From contig JACCGJ010013839.1 of assembly GCA_013407085.1 (NCBI GenBank), forward strand, positions 99,653-163,652: 64,000 nt of DNA, read 5' to 3'. Shown one piece after another: positions 42,655 through 52,798 of this stretch; the first letter of the stretch is position 1; each line of letters begins with the position of its first letter. The position numbers were made by a program, and so were the translations under genes. Below the pieces are notes generated by a model that saw nothing but the letters and a program-made list of their open reading frames with translations, did no database searches and was not told the origin of the DNA. The stretch is from Atriophallophorus winterbourni (lineage: Eukaryota > Platyhelminthes > Trematoda > Plagiorchiida > Microphallidae).

Positions 42655-44030
42655 GAGGCGGCTGCTTCACGTAATTCCGGTTGTTCGACCTCGGGTGTTG
42701 GGTCGGTAATTTTCGTCTCGGGTCTAATCCGATTGGTATCGATAGACGAACGAAGGCGAATTTCTGATGGAGCTTTCCATCGGTTCGCGTACCAACATTC
42801 GAGCGCCGACGTGACCATACTTTCCGACTGGAATGTTATTTTCGTAATTCGGGGGGCATTGCCTTTATAGTTCGGTGACTTGGGTAGGCGTTTTAGCGAC
42901 GTTGTGAGTGTGGCGGTTATGTCAGATTGTTGCTGTATAAAGCGCCATTGCTCACAGTCGTGAATGTTGTTTTTGGATTCGTCGGCGTCGGAAAGCTCAG
43001 GAATGCCGTGTACGTATATACTACGTTTGTCATTATCCTGCTTCCAGTCAAATGACGGCTTTTTCTTGGCTTGCCGTGCTGCCCATGGTAGATCGGCGAA
43101 GATGCGGATTGGAGTAGGGGATTTGCGAAGTACGTACGTGGAGAGAAGCACGGTTTCAGCTGCTTCAACGGACTTTAGTGTGACACGCAGAAGTCTGGGT
43201 TCTCCTAGGTGAGACGAATTCGGAGGCCTGGACAACCGCACCACGCTATCGGCTTCCGAGGAAACCTGAAGGGTACGACAAATTTGATCCCATTGCGAAA
43301 CGTCTTCGGATAGACGTTCTTTAAAACACGGCGACTTGGATTCGGGCACGTTTGTGCAGATCACCGTCATTCTACCATCGCGAGAATTCTGCTTAGGGTT
43401 TTTCTGTTGGTTAGCAGAAGGACGTGTTGCATCTATCGCTGGGACTAATGGTAGCTTCGAGATATGGGGATCAGTTTGTACACGAAGTGACGCAGCAACG
43501 ACTTTGGAGTAGCCAAGCTTGGTGGCGATCTTGGGGCGGATATCGTCCTTAATAGAATTAGGTGGTGATGAACAGGTCGTAAACTTCGAAGGAACAGCAA
43601 CCCTTTTCAACTCGGACTGTTGACGAGTACACAGAGAACCTTGGCTGTTTTCTAACCGGAGCAGTCTACTTTCAAGAGATGCAATTTTCTGAGACTGGGC
43701 AACTTGAACTTGAACTTGTTGGTCTAACAACGATAGCAGACAACGGACAGTTGGGTTTAACGAGCAAGCTGCACAGAGCCAAAGCTTACTTGCGTTTTGT
43801 TTGTGTTCATTAAAAACAGCGGACGTCAAACCCGAGCAACCAGGATGAAACCAGGAAGAGCAGATGCTACATTCTATCCCTTCAAGAACAGGGGTGGAAC
43901 AACCGGCTTTACCGCAATTAACTGTAGCTTCAGACGGCTTTTGGGGTTCAGGAGCTTTTCTACGTGCATTTTGTTGCAGTGAAGAATTCCCGAGACTACT
44001 CTCAGTAACTTTTGATCTACGAGCAACCAT
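42612..44030 (-). CDS. CR1-III ORF1 protein with PHD finger
   Basis: 472 residues from a true ATG. Residues about 38-92 form a PHD-like finger (CGKAGC, CSIC, HPGC, CAAC). A coiled-coil-like segment (VAQSQKIASLESRLLRLENS) follows near 110-130. Two RRM-like blocks are present: MTVICTNVPESKS to RLLRVTLKSVEAAETV, and RSIYVHGIPELSD to ITKITFQSESMV. Domain order equals CR1-I ORF1 although sequence identity is low. The 3' end carries the frameshift heptamer and stem. Confidence 0.87.
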   Translation of the reverse strand: MVARRSKVTESSLGNSSLQQNARRKAPEPQKPSEATVNCGKAGCSTPVLEGIECSICSSWFHPGCSGLTSAVFNEHKQNASKLWLCAACSLNPTVRCLLSLLDQQVQVQVAQSQKIASLESRLLRLENSQGSLCTRQQSELKRVAVPSKFTTCSSPPNSIKDDIRPKIATKLGYSKVVAASLRVQTDPHISKLPLVPAIDATRPSANQQKNPKQNSRDGRMTVICTNVPESKSPCFKERLSEDVSQWDQICRTLQVSSEADSVVRLSRPPNSSHLGEPRLLRVTLKSVEAAETVLLSTYVLRKSPTPIRIFADLPWAARQAKKKPSFDWKQDNDKRSIYVHGIPELSDADESKNNIHDCEQWRFIQQQSDITATLTTSLKRLPKSPNYKGNAPRITKITFQSESMVTSALECWYANRWKAPSEIRLRSSIDTNRIRPETKITDPTPEVEQPELREAAASKNLPQPIPSGSAS

Positions 44031-44054
44031 TATCTAGAAAATTTGTTACGTTCT

Positions 44055-44115
44055 AAGGTAGTTAAGCGTTCGGTCCATGCTACCAGTGTAATGCGGTCTC
44101 CGATAAAGATGGTGA
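44055..44115 (+). repeat. RTE-type 3' end fragment
   Basis: Resembles the minus-strand sequence 1125-1185 at the end of RTE-A (TAAGCGTTCGGT, GCTACCAGTGTAATG), including a degenerate GAT tail. Confidence 0.55.
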
Positions 44116-44209
44116 TGAAACTTTTGTGTCGATTAACCGACTCCCACTACAGACTTGTGGATGTCACGGAATCTTGGTTACCTCGTAATTACAATGTTCT
44201 GGTCTTTTC

Positions 44210-44485
44210 TCCCCAGCTTACAAGGATCGACGTTGCCCACGCCAAAGCAACCGTCCGCAAGTCTGTCATGCACTGGAGGACGTGGTGAAAATGTGTCTTC
44301 GATTGACACTTCTTCCTATTAAAAGCCACAAATGTCCAATCATGGTGTATGCTATACGCAAACATGGCCCGCTATAAAACCTATTTGCCTCCGATTTTTC
44401 TCATCATGTATGCGTTTTAGCACGCTTTGTGCGACCCTCTGTACACACCACCCAGTGGTTTCTTACAAGCTATCAGCTACCAAGA
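44210..44485 (+). repeat. CR1-III-type 3' UTR, inverted copy
   Basis: About 275 bp nearly identical to the reverse complement of 39440-39735, so the CR1-III LINE is bracketed by its own 3' UTR sequence in inverted orientation. Confidence 0.85.
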
Positions 44486-44489
44486 TAGG

Positions 44490-44700
44490 TGAACTGTTCC
44501 ACACAGTCCAGACCGTCAGAGTGGGCTGCATCCCCTCCCAATCATGAAGAAGAACCTTACACTTAGTTGGAGCTAGGTGCAAACCCTACCTAGACGCCTC
44601 CAATGCTAGCTGGTTCAGGGCATTCTGTAGGAACACCGGATCATCACCAAGCAAAGCAATGTCATCGGCATTGCTCCTCGTTGATCTTGCTATTCCCTTT
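44490..44700 (-). pseudogene. RTE RT fragment
   Basis: Minus frames give ADDIALLGDDPVFLQNALNQ, LALEASR, TKCKVLLHDWEGMQPTLTV, equivalent to YADDIALLGDDPHIMQ and the following residues of RTE-C. The region to about 44960 has no further recognised coding. Confidence 0.65.
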
Positions 44701-45069
44701 GGTGAAATTATCTCTTTGTACGACGAACCTGCAGGTAATGTCAGCTTCGCTCATGTTTTGAAGAAAGCTTATAGTGTTAAGCTGCATCTACCGTAGTCCT
44801 AACACTAGTTTGGAGGATGATGCTCTTTCGTAGGTTCAGTCTTCGTCTATTTTGGCCATGGCACTACGTTTTGCAATACTTGGTAAATTTTACCACTGAA
44901 TGTCGATGGCACTCTGCTTGAATGGATTGCAGATTTTCTGTTTGGCTGGACGAATCAAGTTTGTATGAACGCTTTTCCAATAGTCAATAGTCAATATATA
45001 TTGTATATTATGGTACAAAAAGCTATGAGCTTAATATATAACCATAGGATAGTTAGTACAGGGGGTCTA

Positions 45070-45392
45070 GTGGAGTTCAAGGGGTTCGGCGTCATTTGCC
45101 AAAGTTCCGTAAAGGGTGTGGTTATGTATCATAACAGTCAATACAAGGGGAGATGAATCGGCGTAGTTCCTGGAAAGGAAGAGGAAAATGGGTGCAGTAT
45201 CGGGAAGAAGGAAAAGCGAAAATCCATGAAACTTGTGGAGAAAAATAGAGATAAGCGTCAAGTCGCTCTTTAAAAATGGAGAGGGATGGGGAGGTCACGA
45301 CAAAATAGGGTGAGTCATTCCAAACACGAGGAATACGGACAGAAAAGAAAAATTTACGGCAGTTCAACCGACTGGGCTGGTGGGCTAGCTTG
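45070..45392 (-). pseudogene. CR1-V ORF2 C-terminus
   Basis: Reads KLAHQPSRLNCRKFFFSVRI and PRVWNDSPYFVVT, equivalent to NSRRYFLPLRICRVWNALP of CR1-III. It is separated from the preceding residues (ILEENKHPCH) by the RTE insertion at 45402-46052. Confidence 0.8.
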
Positions 45393-45401
45393 AAGACGTG
45401 T

Positions 45402-46052
45402 CCCAATGGTCAGGCGAAAGATGAAGTGAAGTTAAGGGTCGATCGTGCTCGTAATGCGTTTTTGCAGTTGAAAGGCACCCTTTGGCGCAAGCCCGGGATC
45501 AGCCTAAAAACTAAGACGCGTGTTTATCAAGCAGCGATCCGCCCTGTACTGCTTTACGGATGCGAGACATGGCCTTTAAGGTCACAGGATGTACGCACAT
45601 TATAAGTGTTCGACCATTGCTGCCTCAGGGTAATCTTGGGCATCCGATATACTGACCGAGTATCTAACGCAGCCGTACGAAAGCGTTGCAGCGGACTATC
45701 TCCACTTTCCGCTCACATACAACGGCGAAGGCTGCAATGGTTTGGCCACGTCCTCCGTAAGACAGACACAGCACTTCCAAAACTCGTCCTCGACCCCAAA
45801 CCCGTTCGCACCTGGCGTCGGCGGCAAGGTGGTCAAGTGAAAACCTGGCTGTCAACTGTGAAAGAGGATGTAGACACCCTGGGTCTGCGTACCGTCTACG
45901 GAGTTCGCAGGTGGGAACGAGACTGGATCACGATCTGCAACGATCTCGCCTCCGATCCACGTGCGTGGGCTGGTGCGATCCGAGACATCAATGAAGCCGG
46001 CTAATCCACTCGTGGAGCCAGCCGCACAAAAGTAAAAAGTAAGTAAGTAAGT
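45402..46052 (+). mobile_element. 5'-truncated RTE LINE (third RTE family)
   Basis: 651 bp flanked by the 9-bp duplication AAGACGTGT (45393-45401 and 46053-46061). It ends in an AAGT tetramer tail (46031-46052). Inserted in the CR1-V C-terminus. Confidence 0.9.
45414..46004 (+). pseudogene. RTE family 3 C-terminal region
   Basis: Reads KGTLWRKPGISLKTKTRVYQ, AIRPVLLYGCETWPLRSQDV, an in-frame TAA near 45603, then VILGIRYTDRVSNAAVRKR, LQWFGHVLRKTD and GGQVKTWLSTVKEDVDTLG. This parallels the C-terminal part of RTE-A to RTE-C with clear divergence. Final residues AWAGAIRDINEAG are followed by a stop. Confidence 0.82.
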
Positions 46053-46096
46053 AAGACGTGTACCCGGGTTTCCTAACTGGGTGCCATCAAAAGCAG

Positions 46097-46743
46097 TCAG
46101 TGGCACGGATGTTTGTTCTCCTCAAGGATCTGGAAAACAAGTATCAGATCCCCTCGGATGCGACGGTAACTCGTCGGGAACACATTGAGTTGCTGGAGGC
46201 GGTCTTCATAGTTCAGCAAACTGAGACCTTTGATGAGCTTTGTGAATCTCCGTTGAGCCTGCTCTAGGACGTGATGGTCACGCTTTAGCCATGGAGACCA
46301 AACGGACCGCATATTCCAGGTGGGGTCTGATGTACGCGTGTAGGATCGAGGAAAAGAGGCGGCGGTCAAAAGACCCGAAGACCCTTTTGAGGAGCCCTAC
46401 GTTGCGAATGGCGACTGATGATGAGAGGGAACATTGGGCTGAGCACCCAAGATCACTTTGAACCAATACGCCGAGGTCTTTTTATAGCATACTCACCGAA
46501 AGTTCGGTGTCTCCTAGCTTGTACCTAGGTTCGCCAGGATGACGAATGCGAAGAGAGCGGCATTTTCGTGTGTTGAAAGGTAGCTGGTTCGACGTTGCCC
46601 AGTTATTAAGTGAGGTAAGATCCGCTTGCAGGTCATCGTTCGAAGAAGAGATAATGCGCGATAGTTTGATATCATCCGCGAGAATCAGAGACAGTGAGTT
46701 CACACATGCTCCAATGTCGTTGATGAACATCAAGAACAGACGC
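46097..46743 (-). pseudogene. CR1-V RT, catalytic part
   Basis: Reads LFLMFINDIGACVNS, the catalytic region as LILADDIKLSRI (first residue of FADD altered to L-A-D-D), QLPFNTRKC, LVQSDLGCSAQC and YIRPHLEYAV. Frame changes occur near 46480 and 46370. Confidence 0.82.
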
Positions 46744-46754
46744 GGACCGAGTAC

Positions 46755-47116
46755 TTACTTACTTTTTTACTTTTGTGCGGCTGGCTCCACGGGTGGATTA
46801 GCCGGCTTCATTGATGTCTCGGATCGCACGAGCCCACGCACGTCGATCGTAGGCGAGATCGTTGCAGATCGTGATCCAGTCTCGTTCCCACGTGCGAACT
46901 CTGTAGACGGTACGCAGACCCATTGAGTCATCATCATGAAGTTTCTTGGGGGCAGTGTACAAGTGATGTCCCCAGCATCACTCGGTGTTTGTTCGAGTAC
47001 ACCTCTTTAGCCTTTGCACAGCCAAGTGCAACCTACAAGGCAGCAGGGAGTTGGCAGATAAACGCGCTGTGCGCCAGTTATCTACCTACGGGACTTCTCT
47101 CCGGATTCTTCCTCTG
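46755..47116 (-). mobile_element. 5'-truncated RTE family 3 insertion
   Basis: 362 bp flanked by the 11-bp duplication GGACCGAGTAC (46744-46754 and 47117-47127). The 3' part (46755-46921) is the reverse complement of 45880-46052 with an AAGT-type tail; the other about 195 bp are not matched elsewhere in the window. It interrupts CR1-V in the conserved SVLGP motif of RT motif B. Confidence 0.9.
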
Positions 47117-47127
47117 GGACCGAGTAC

Positions 47128-47370
47128 AGAGTACTGGGGTAATCCGCATTGTATTGAAAAACAATCGGAGAACGATTGTCTGACGCGAAGTGTCCTGGAG
47201 CGGAGGAATTCGGCTAACCAAGACAAGAGTGGTTTACCAATTCCAAATCGGCCAAGCTTTTTCAGTAAAATAGCGTCGTTAACACGGCCAAAAGCTTTGG
47301 AGAAATCTAGGTATATAACATCGACATCTTTGGTCCAGCTGTCCCGCGCCAAAAGCAAGTTTGTTGTACA
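47128..47370 (-). pseudogene. CR1-V RT, motif A part
   Basis: Reads TTNLLLARDSWTKDVDVIYL, DFSKAFGRVNDAIL and FRSRTLRVRQSFSDCF up to PQYSVLGPR. The motif A aspartate triplet is altered (KAFG for KAFD). Confidence 0.8.
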
Positions 47371-47375
47371 GGAGT

Positions 47376-47613
47376 TTCCGCAGCTGATTGCCGATTTGGA
47401 GTATGCCGACGACATCGTAATCTTGGGGGAGGATCCTGGAACGCTTCAGACGATCTGGAACTCCTCAGCTCATTTGCTTCTATGCTGGGGCTACGAATCA
47501 ACACGCGCAAAACTAAGTATTTCACCACCGCCACTGGACCTCATCTGCCTCTCAAGATTGATGGCGAGAACTTGGAGATGGTGAACACTTTTCGTTACTT
47601 TGGTTCGTCCGTG
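47376..47613 (+). pseudogene. RTE RT fragment inside CR1-V
   Basis: Plus frames read LIADLEYADDIVILGEDPGT, LQTIWNSSAHLL, LGLRINTRKTKYFTTATGP and FRYFGSSVLP, the YADD and following region of an RTE. Boundaries are approximate. Confidence 0.75.
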
Positions 47614-48170
47614 CTACCTTGTTATGGTAATCCAACTTATCTTGACGCACTAGAGACGTACGGTGGTTTAGTACTTGTCGATATGCTTCCCAATTCCGCA
47701 CACACTCTTCCGATCGGAACGTATGCCATGCAGCGTTTCTGCAGCAGATCCACTTACGAGTTCTACTATTAATGAAAGTACGTAGGATACGTCGTTTGTC
47801 TAGTTTGGAAGTCGATGATTGATGCAGTAGAAAGTGCCACTGGGAGACAAATTTAGACCAGGTGAGCTCAGGATTGCCATTTAACATGAAGTTGAAATTG
47901 CTAGCAGTGACAATTTCTTGAAAAGCCTTGTAGTCCGTGACTATCCGTACCAGGGGTACCTCCTCGTCGAGGAATTCGGCGTAAGAAACTAAAAAATGTA
48001 AGGACGATGTGGTCGCTCTTCCCTAATGGTGGTTCATAATGAATTTCTTCTACCATCAGTTCCTCATTAGTCAGCACTAGATCGAGTAAAGATGGACAAT
48101 CGCCACTCCGAAAGCGTGTAGCAATATTCTGAACCTAGAGACGCGATCTCAGTGTCCCGAAAAGGTCCGC
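47614..48170 (-). pseudogene. CR1-V endonuclease end and linker
   Basis: Minus frames read CPSLLDLVLTNEELMVEE, EPPLGKSDHIVL, LTWSKFVSQWHFLLHQSSTS, INSRTRKWICCRNAAWHTF and SLVRQDKLDYHNKVA, matching CR1-III ORF2. Confidence 0.78.
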
Positions 48171-48209
48171 CCTCGATCCCTTTCTATTTAAAGCGCTTGT
48201 TATTTTTTG

Positions 48210-49229
48210 ACAACCATGATGCAATCGAAGTGCTTGTTATTTGCAGACGATCTTAATTTGTGGGCAACATCCCCGGACTGCCTGGCAATTGAAGCTTCAA
48301 ATGTATGACATGTACCTTGTGCCTAACACGTGTAAAACACTTACCAAGGACTGGGGCGGCTCTCTTCCAAACCTAACTGTCTGCGATGTCAATCTTGAAT
48401 TGGTCGACAGCTTTGTTTATCTTGGCAGTTGTATCTTTGCTGGCGGTTGTGTCGAGGACGAGATCTCACGTGTTCGCAAAGCGAGTGTAGCGTTTGCTAA
48501 ACTTCGCCAATTATGGCGTCGACGCGATGTTTCACTCCATACTAAAGGCCGAGTGTACAACGCAGTGGTGCGTGCTACACTACTTTATGGCTGCGAAACC
48601 TGGTCTCTCCGAGCGGAAGATGTCTGTCGTCTTTCTGTTTTCGACACCCGTAGAATTGATCGCATTCCGTGTGTGCAAGCGGGTGTTAGGACCAGGTAGC
48701 CACGGACTGAGATAAATGCTGATGCTTGCTCGTTTTCGATGGCTCGAATATGTTTCAAGAATGCCTCCTCACCGTTTACTGTACCGTGCCTTATTCGCAG
48801 AGCCTGGCAGAAGCTGGGAGAAACGACCGGGTGGCCAGTCCATGACGTAGCGCGTTGGATTGATGAAACTCACCTTAGCGCCAGGCTCAGTTGGGCGTAT
48901 TCGTTTGCTTGGGTGGGGTCCAAAATCTCCACCTAATAGTTGGCTGGAAACCTTACGAGATATTGCTGCAAACCGACGTCAGTGGCGACAGTGTATTTTA
49001 TTACGTGTGTCATAATTTTTGGATCCAGTATTATTTGATGAAAAATCACAATTTCGCATGCAATGAAACTACAAAAACAAGCTGCTTTTTGCGCATTTGC
49101 TTTTGCATATTCCGCTTGCCTGCTTTCCCCTTTTCACGCGCTTGCATATCTGCCTTTACTGATTCATATTGCTTGGCACTATGTCTGGCTCCAGACTTGT
49201 GCTTCTTGATGATGATGATGATGATGACT
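48210..49229 (+). pseudogene. RTE-C-type LINE fragment
   Basis: Starts with FADDLNLWATSP, then TCKTLTKDWGGSLPNLTVCD, VDSFVYLGSCIFAGGCVEDE, LWRRRDVSLHTKGRVYNAVV and LLYGCETWSLRAEDV, about 90 percent like RTE-C (60830-61180 by eye). Later frames are broken. The 3' UTR ends in a (GAT)n run at 49207-49229, the same tail as RTE-C. Confidence 0.83.
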
Positions 49230-49640
49230 ACGGGAGAGTGTACTGCGCTAGAGCAAGTGCAGTGCCGTGCAACAAAGATGGTTCGCAACAGTGACTCATT
49301 GAGTTATGAAGAGCTTCGAACAAAATTCGACTTTTTCCCTCTCGATTACTGCTGAGATATGATTTGCTGATGACAAGGCGGATCTTGCTGGGAAAGTATG
49401 GTGACGAGCTGTCGAATTATTTCATGATCACGACGAATGCCAAAATAAGAGATCATGCTACGAAACCTCAGAAACTCAGAAATCAACGGCTTTCTGCTAA
49501 GTGCACTGTATCCGCCAGGATAGTGAACATATGGAATGCCCTTCCGGGAACACTTCGCTGCAACCTCGGAAGAGCAGTTCAAACATGCACTTGACAAATG
49601 CTTTCCGATTGTTTTGTAAAGGCAATCCACTGTTAAATAA
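49230..49640 (+). pseudogene. CR1-type ORF2 C-terminal fragment
   Basis: Reads TALEQVQCRATKMVRNSDSL, SYEELRTKFDFFPLDYC, then in other frames LSAKCTVSARIVNIWNALPG. This is the CR1-type C-terminal block. A weaker minus-strand relative is at 51255-51400. Confidence 0.65.
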
Positions 49641-49784
49641 AACCCGTTCATAAAAATGGCGATCATGCCAATGGCTGAACTATGTCAATGAACAGAATGT
49701 GATGCTGCTTACACAGGGCAACCCTCTGCCGTCTATTCAGAAGAAAAAATAAACAGGGGCGACAAAATATCTTATCCCCAGGAA

Positions 49785-50165
49785 TCACGAATGATTTTCT
49801 ACACTCCCAGCAATTCAAAGGCACATAAACGAACCCACTGGATTCCGCCATGGTCATTTTTCATCCACTCTGGACCAGGATTGCTGAAAGTACTAGTAAA
49901 TGTGATTTATCTGCCACCATTAGAAAAAGGTGACCACGTAGTGTTAGTCTTCAAGTTAATCTTGTCCTTCGGTAAACCCTCAGTTAAGCTAGTTTGATGC
50001 TTCCAAGGCGTCGACCTTGCTGCAGTAATGCAGGCAGCACAACTACTTCTACAGCAAAACCTTGATCACGTGAGAGGTGATATCGAAGCACTTAAAAACG
50101 ATTTCCTACTTCAGAATCGATTTGCCGCTCTGATACTAGTTCGCAACAATAGTAAATTTCAATAG
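49785..50165 (+). pseudogene. CR1-type endonuclease fragment
   Basis: Reads IQRHINEPTGFRHG, then in another frame VNVIYLPPLEKGDHVVLVF, corresponding to HVNEPTRF and PPLGHADHAVLIF of CR1-III. Residues after it (LDHVRGDIEALKNDF) fit the region after the endonuclease but are not conserved. Confidence 0.6.
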
Positions 50166-51552
50166 TGATTAGCCTCAGTCTCTTAGCGTACGTCGTCGCG
50201 ACGCTAGTTTGAGGCGTTACCAGATTGCTTCTTTATGTGGGACTTGGACCCGGTACAAGGATATTGCGCAATACCGCTATCTCTAAGATACGCGTTGCAG
50301 AATTCTGTTCCGAAACGAGATTCATACAACCCAGCTCACTACCGACGGCCAATCAATTTAGCACGATGTTAGCCGCACAGCACAGAAATGCTGCACAATT
50401 GCACATCCGTGTATGTTTTGGACTGTGGTAGGTGCTCTTTTTGCAGCATCATTCATAGGAATCAGTTACCCTCATCTCTTTTTATAAAGAAAAAATCAGT
50501 GGGAAACCGTTTTTGAAATATACAAAAATAAGCTTCTTTGCTTTGGTAATATCGATCGTTTTTATTGTATTTGACGGTTGTCCATCATCTTTTAAATCGA
50601 TTTGACACGAAACATGCTAAACTCTCATGTTTTGGTGATGCGATTTCTCACCCTTCATTCACAAATGCACACCTGTGCTTTCTACGAAATAATTGTGGCA
50701 ATGTCGAGTGTTTTCAATCACCCTTCTAAAAGAATCTGAGCACTCGTGTCGACTTGGCCGGCGATCGCTTTGTGATACTGATACTTCATTAGGTTTCATT
50801 GGTGAGAGTAAAGAACCACCACTATACCGCCCTACAATTCGAGTTTTGGTATCTATAAAGATGCTAATCGAACGTGTTTTCCAACAGCTTATCTGGCAAT
50901 ATGGACGTATTCATTTGGTAGCCGATTATAATTATTTAGCAACTGCATAGATAATGTGCATTCTTTTCCGAATTCGAGCATCGTAAATCTATGCTAATAA
51001 ACCACGATATTCAAAGTCGTTTCTTCGCCACCACTTTCAATGAGTTTACTCACCATGGAAGGCGACTAATTTGTCCTTTTTAGCAAAGACTAGCGATTCG
51101 TCCATCAGACCAATTTTCTATGACTCATTGCTAGTACTTTTTTCTTCTTTTTAGGCGTCACAGATTTGCCCCGTGTAAGCTGTATCGTTTTTTCCCATTT
51201 TGACGCAATCCGTTGGCATAATCGCTTATCAGGAGAATGGTGTCAATTTAATAGAGGATCTTCTTTGCAAAAAAGCTGACAGACGCTTGTCAGCGTCTTT
51301 AAATTGCTCTTCCGTGCTAGCAGTCAAGATTTTCCCTAAGGGCATTCCAGATGCTACTCTCTTTTTAGATAGTATCACCTATAAAAGCATTTATAGGGTA
51401 GCCAAACTCCGTCGAATTACGCTAGTTTATGAGAGTCGTTTACTCATCAGTGATTTTCAGTAAACCATGCTGCGGTGCATATTAGCGCCCACAACTCAAT
51501 CGGAAGTCTCCACCGTTCCCTTGATCAACTGTTTTCAGTCATCCTGTACATA
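50166..51552. other. Region without recognised gene
   Basis: A repeat module around 50330-50400 (AATCAATTTAGCACGATGTTAGC) recurs near 51700 and 55930. A faint LINE fragment is on the minus strand at 51255-51400. Otherwise nothing recognised. Confidence 0.45.
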
Positions 51553-51656
51553 TGTATGAAATCTCAAGCCTGATCCAGACAAATTGCTGTACAGTCAAAG
51601 ACTGTAGCTGGGCTACGATATTGTCAGGTTGCCCAGACCTAGACAGATAAATATGA
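51553..51656 (+). repeat. SINE-like repeat
   Basis: Same order of motifs as 20546-20650: TGTATGAA, GATCCAGACAAATTGC, ACAGTC, GGCTACGATATTGTCAGGTT, CTAGACAGATA. Confidence 0.75.
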
Positions 51657-52161
51657 ACCTTAAAACAGAAAATGGTAGTAAGACTAACGTGCTTAAATGC
51701 GCAGCTCAGTACCCATGGAAAATCAATTTATCATGGTGTTAGCTGTGCAGTAGAAAAGGTTCTGCGCGACTTCTCATCCGTGTATTGAGGTCATCGTGCT
51801 AAATCCAAACCTGCTTCGATGGTTTGTGTATCTTAATGGCCTATCTAGGTTTACTAGCTGGTGCATTCGGACATCAACGGATAGCTATCACTGCTACAAA
51901 CATGAATTTGCAATCAGCAATACGCCTTCGAGGAAATACTTTACAGAGAATCGCGTGTAAGTAAGCAGTCAGCTAACTTTCATCATAAAAACACATTTTG
52001 GCTCTGAAATATCTCAAAACTCATTGACTGTCGATAATAGCTCACATTTTAGCCTTCAAATGAGCATTTAAACTCTGTATATCGAAGCGTCTTGTTTAAT
52101 ACATTTTCTCACAAAATTATAATGACACACTACGTACAATTTATACTCATACATGTATGTA
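51657..52161. other. Region without recognised gene
   Basis: Contains the AATCAATTTA-GTGTTAGC module near 51720-51745 and nothing else recognised. Confidence 0.4.
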
Positions 52162-52262
52162 TGTATGAATGCACAAGTCTGATCCAAGCAAAATGCCGAA
52201 CAGATAGAAACTGTACGTGGGCTAAGATACTGTCAAGTTGCCCAGGCCTAGACAGATATGAG
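52162..52262 (+). repeat. SINE-like repeat
   Basis: Copy with TGTATGAATGCACAAG, GATCCAAGCAAAATGCCG and CCCAGGCCTAGACAGATATG. It is preceded by a short ATGT repeat. Confidence 0.8.
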
Positions 52263-52739
52263 AAAGGAAACTCATACAGCTATATATGTTAAGGTTTAAC
52301 ATTACTTTCACAGCTGGCTTCTGATAAGAAAGCTTAATTCGTCCCTTCTATTCAGTTTTAAACTTTATGCTTTAATTTAATTATGCAGCGAGGGTGCCCC
52401 AAATTTTTGAGCTCATTTTACTCTTTATTGAGATGACACGATGACATTTTCTGCTTTACGACCACTACACAATTGCACAGGCTGTACTAAACAAGCTATC
52501 CTTTATTGTACCAGCTTTCAGAATGCTTTGTGAACAAATTGAATGCAGTGTTTTGCTGCAGGACCAATATATTACAGCAATTTGGTAATTATGTTCAAGG
52601 TGCTCTAAACTTTCGATCATCCCACGTATCTCCGTAGTTGTGTCAATAATTCAGCATCACTAGATGACGACCTTATTATCCGAAACCTTAGTTACATATG
52701 TCGTTTATTGCTCAAGGGTACAGTCTACAAAGCAATGTG
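52263..52739. other. Region without recognised gene
   Basis: Nothing recognised; the left end of RTE-B follows. Confidence 0.4.
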
Positions 52740-52798
52740 TGGGGAAAAGACGTGCTGCACCGACTTTGTAAAGGTTCCTAGTAAGGGTTTTTAACTGC

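Larger units (their letters stand above)
39417..44054 (-). mobile_element. Nearly intact CR1-like LINE (CR1-III)
   Basis: On the minus strand: ORF1 (44030-42612), ORF2 in the -1 frame (to 39812) with a single frameshift, and a 3' UTR of about 390 bp with a CTATTGA heptamer tail (39417-39437). Little 5' leader remains, so it is probably slightly 5'-truncated. The 44.98-48.17 kb copy belongs to the same or a close family. Confidence 0.88.
44984..48170 (-). mobile_element. Broken CR1-III-type LINE with RTE insertions (CR1-V)
   Basis: Minus-strand blocks in order: endonuclease end (about 48150-47900, LLDLVLTNEELMVEE and GKSDHIVL), region after endonuclease (47887-47614), RT (47370-47128 and 46743-46480), C-terminus (46480-46062 and 45392-45070), tail GACTATT at 44984-45000. 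Insertions interrupt it at 47376-47613, 46755-47116 and 45402-46052. An internal deletion removed much of the RT start. Confidence 0.83.

Noticed and set aside
49046..49288. Minus-strand lysine-rich ORFs at 49046-49288 and 61565-61783
   Set aside because: They are antisense shadows of the RTE-C 3' UTR and its GAT tail.
51255..51400. Minus-strand LINE C-terminus (IWNAL-like)
   Set aside because: Similarity to 49230-49640 is short and broken; kept only as a hint.
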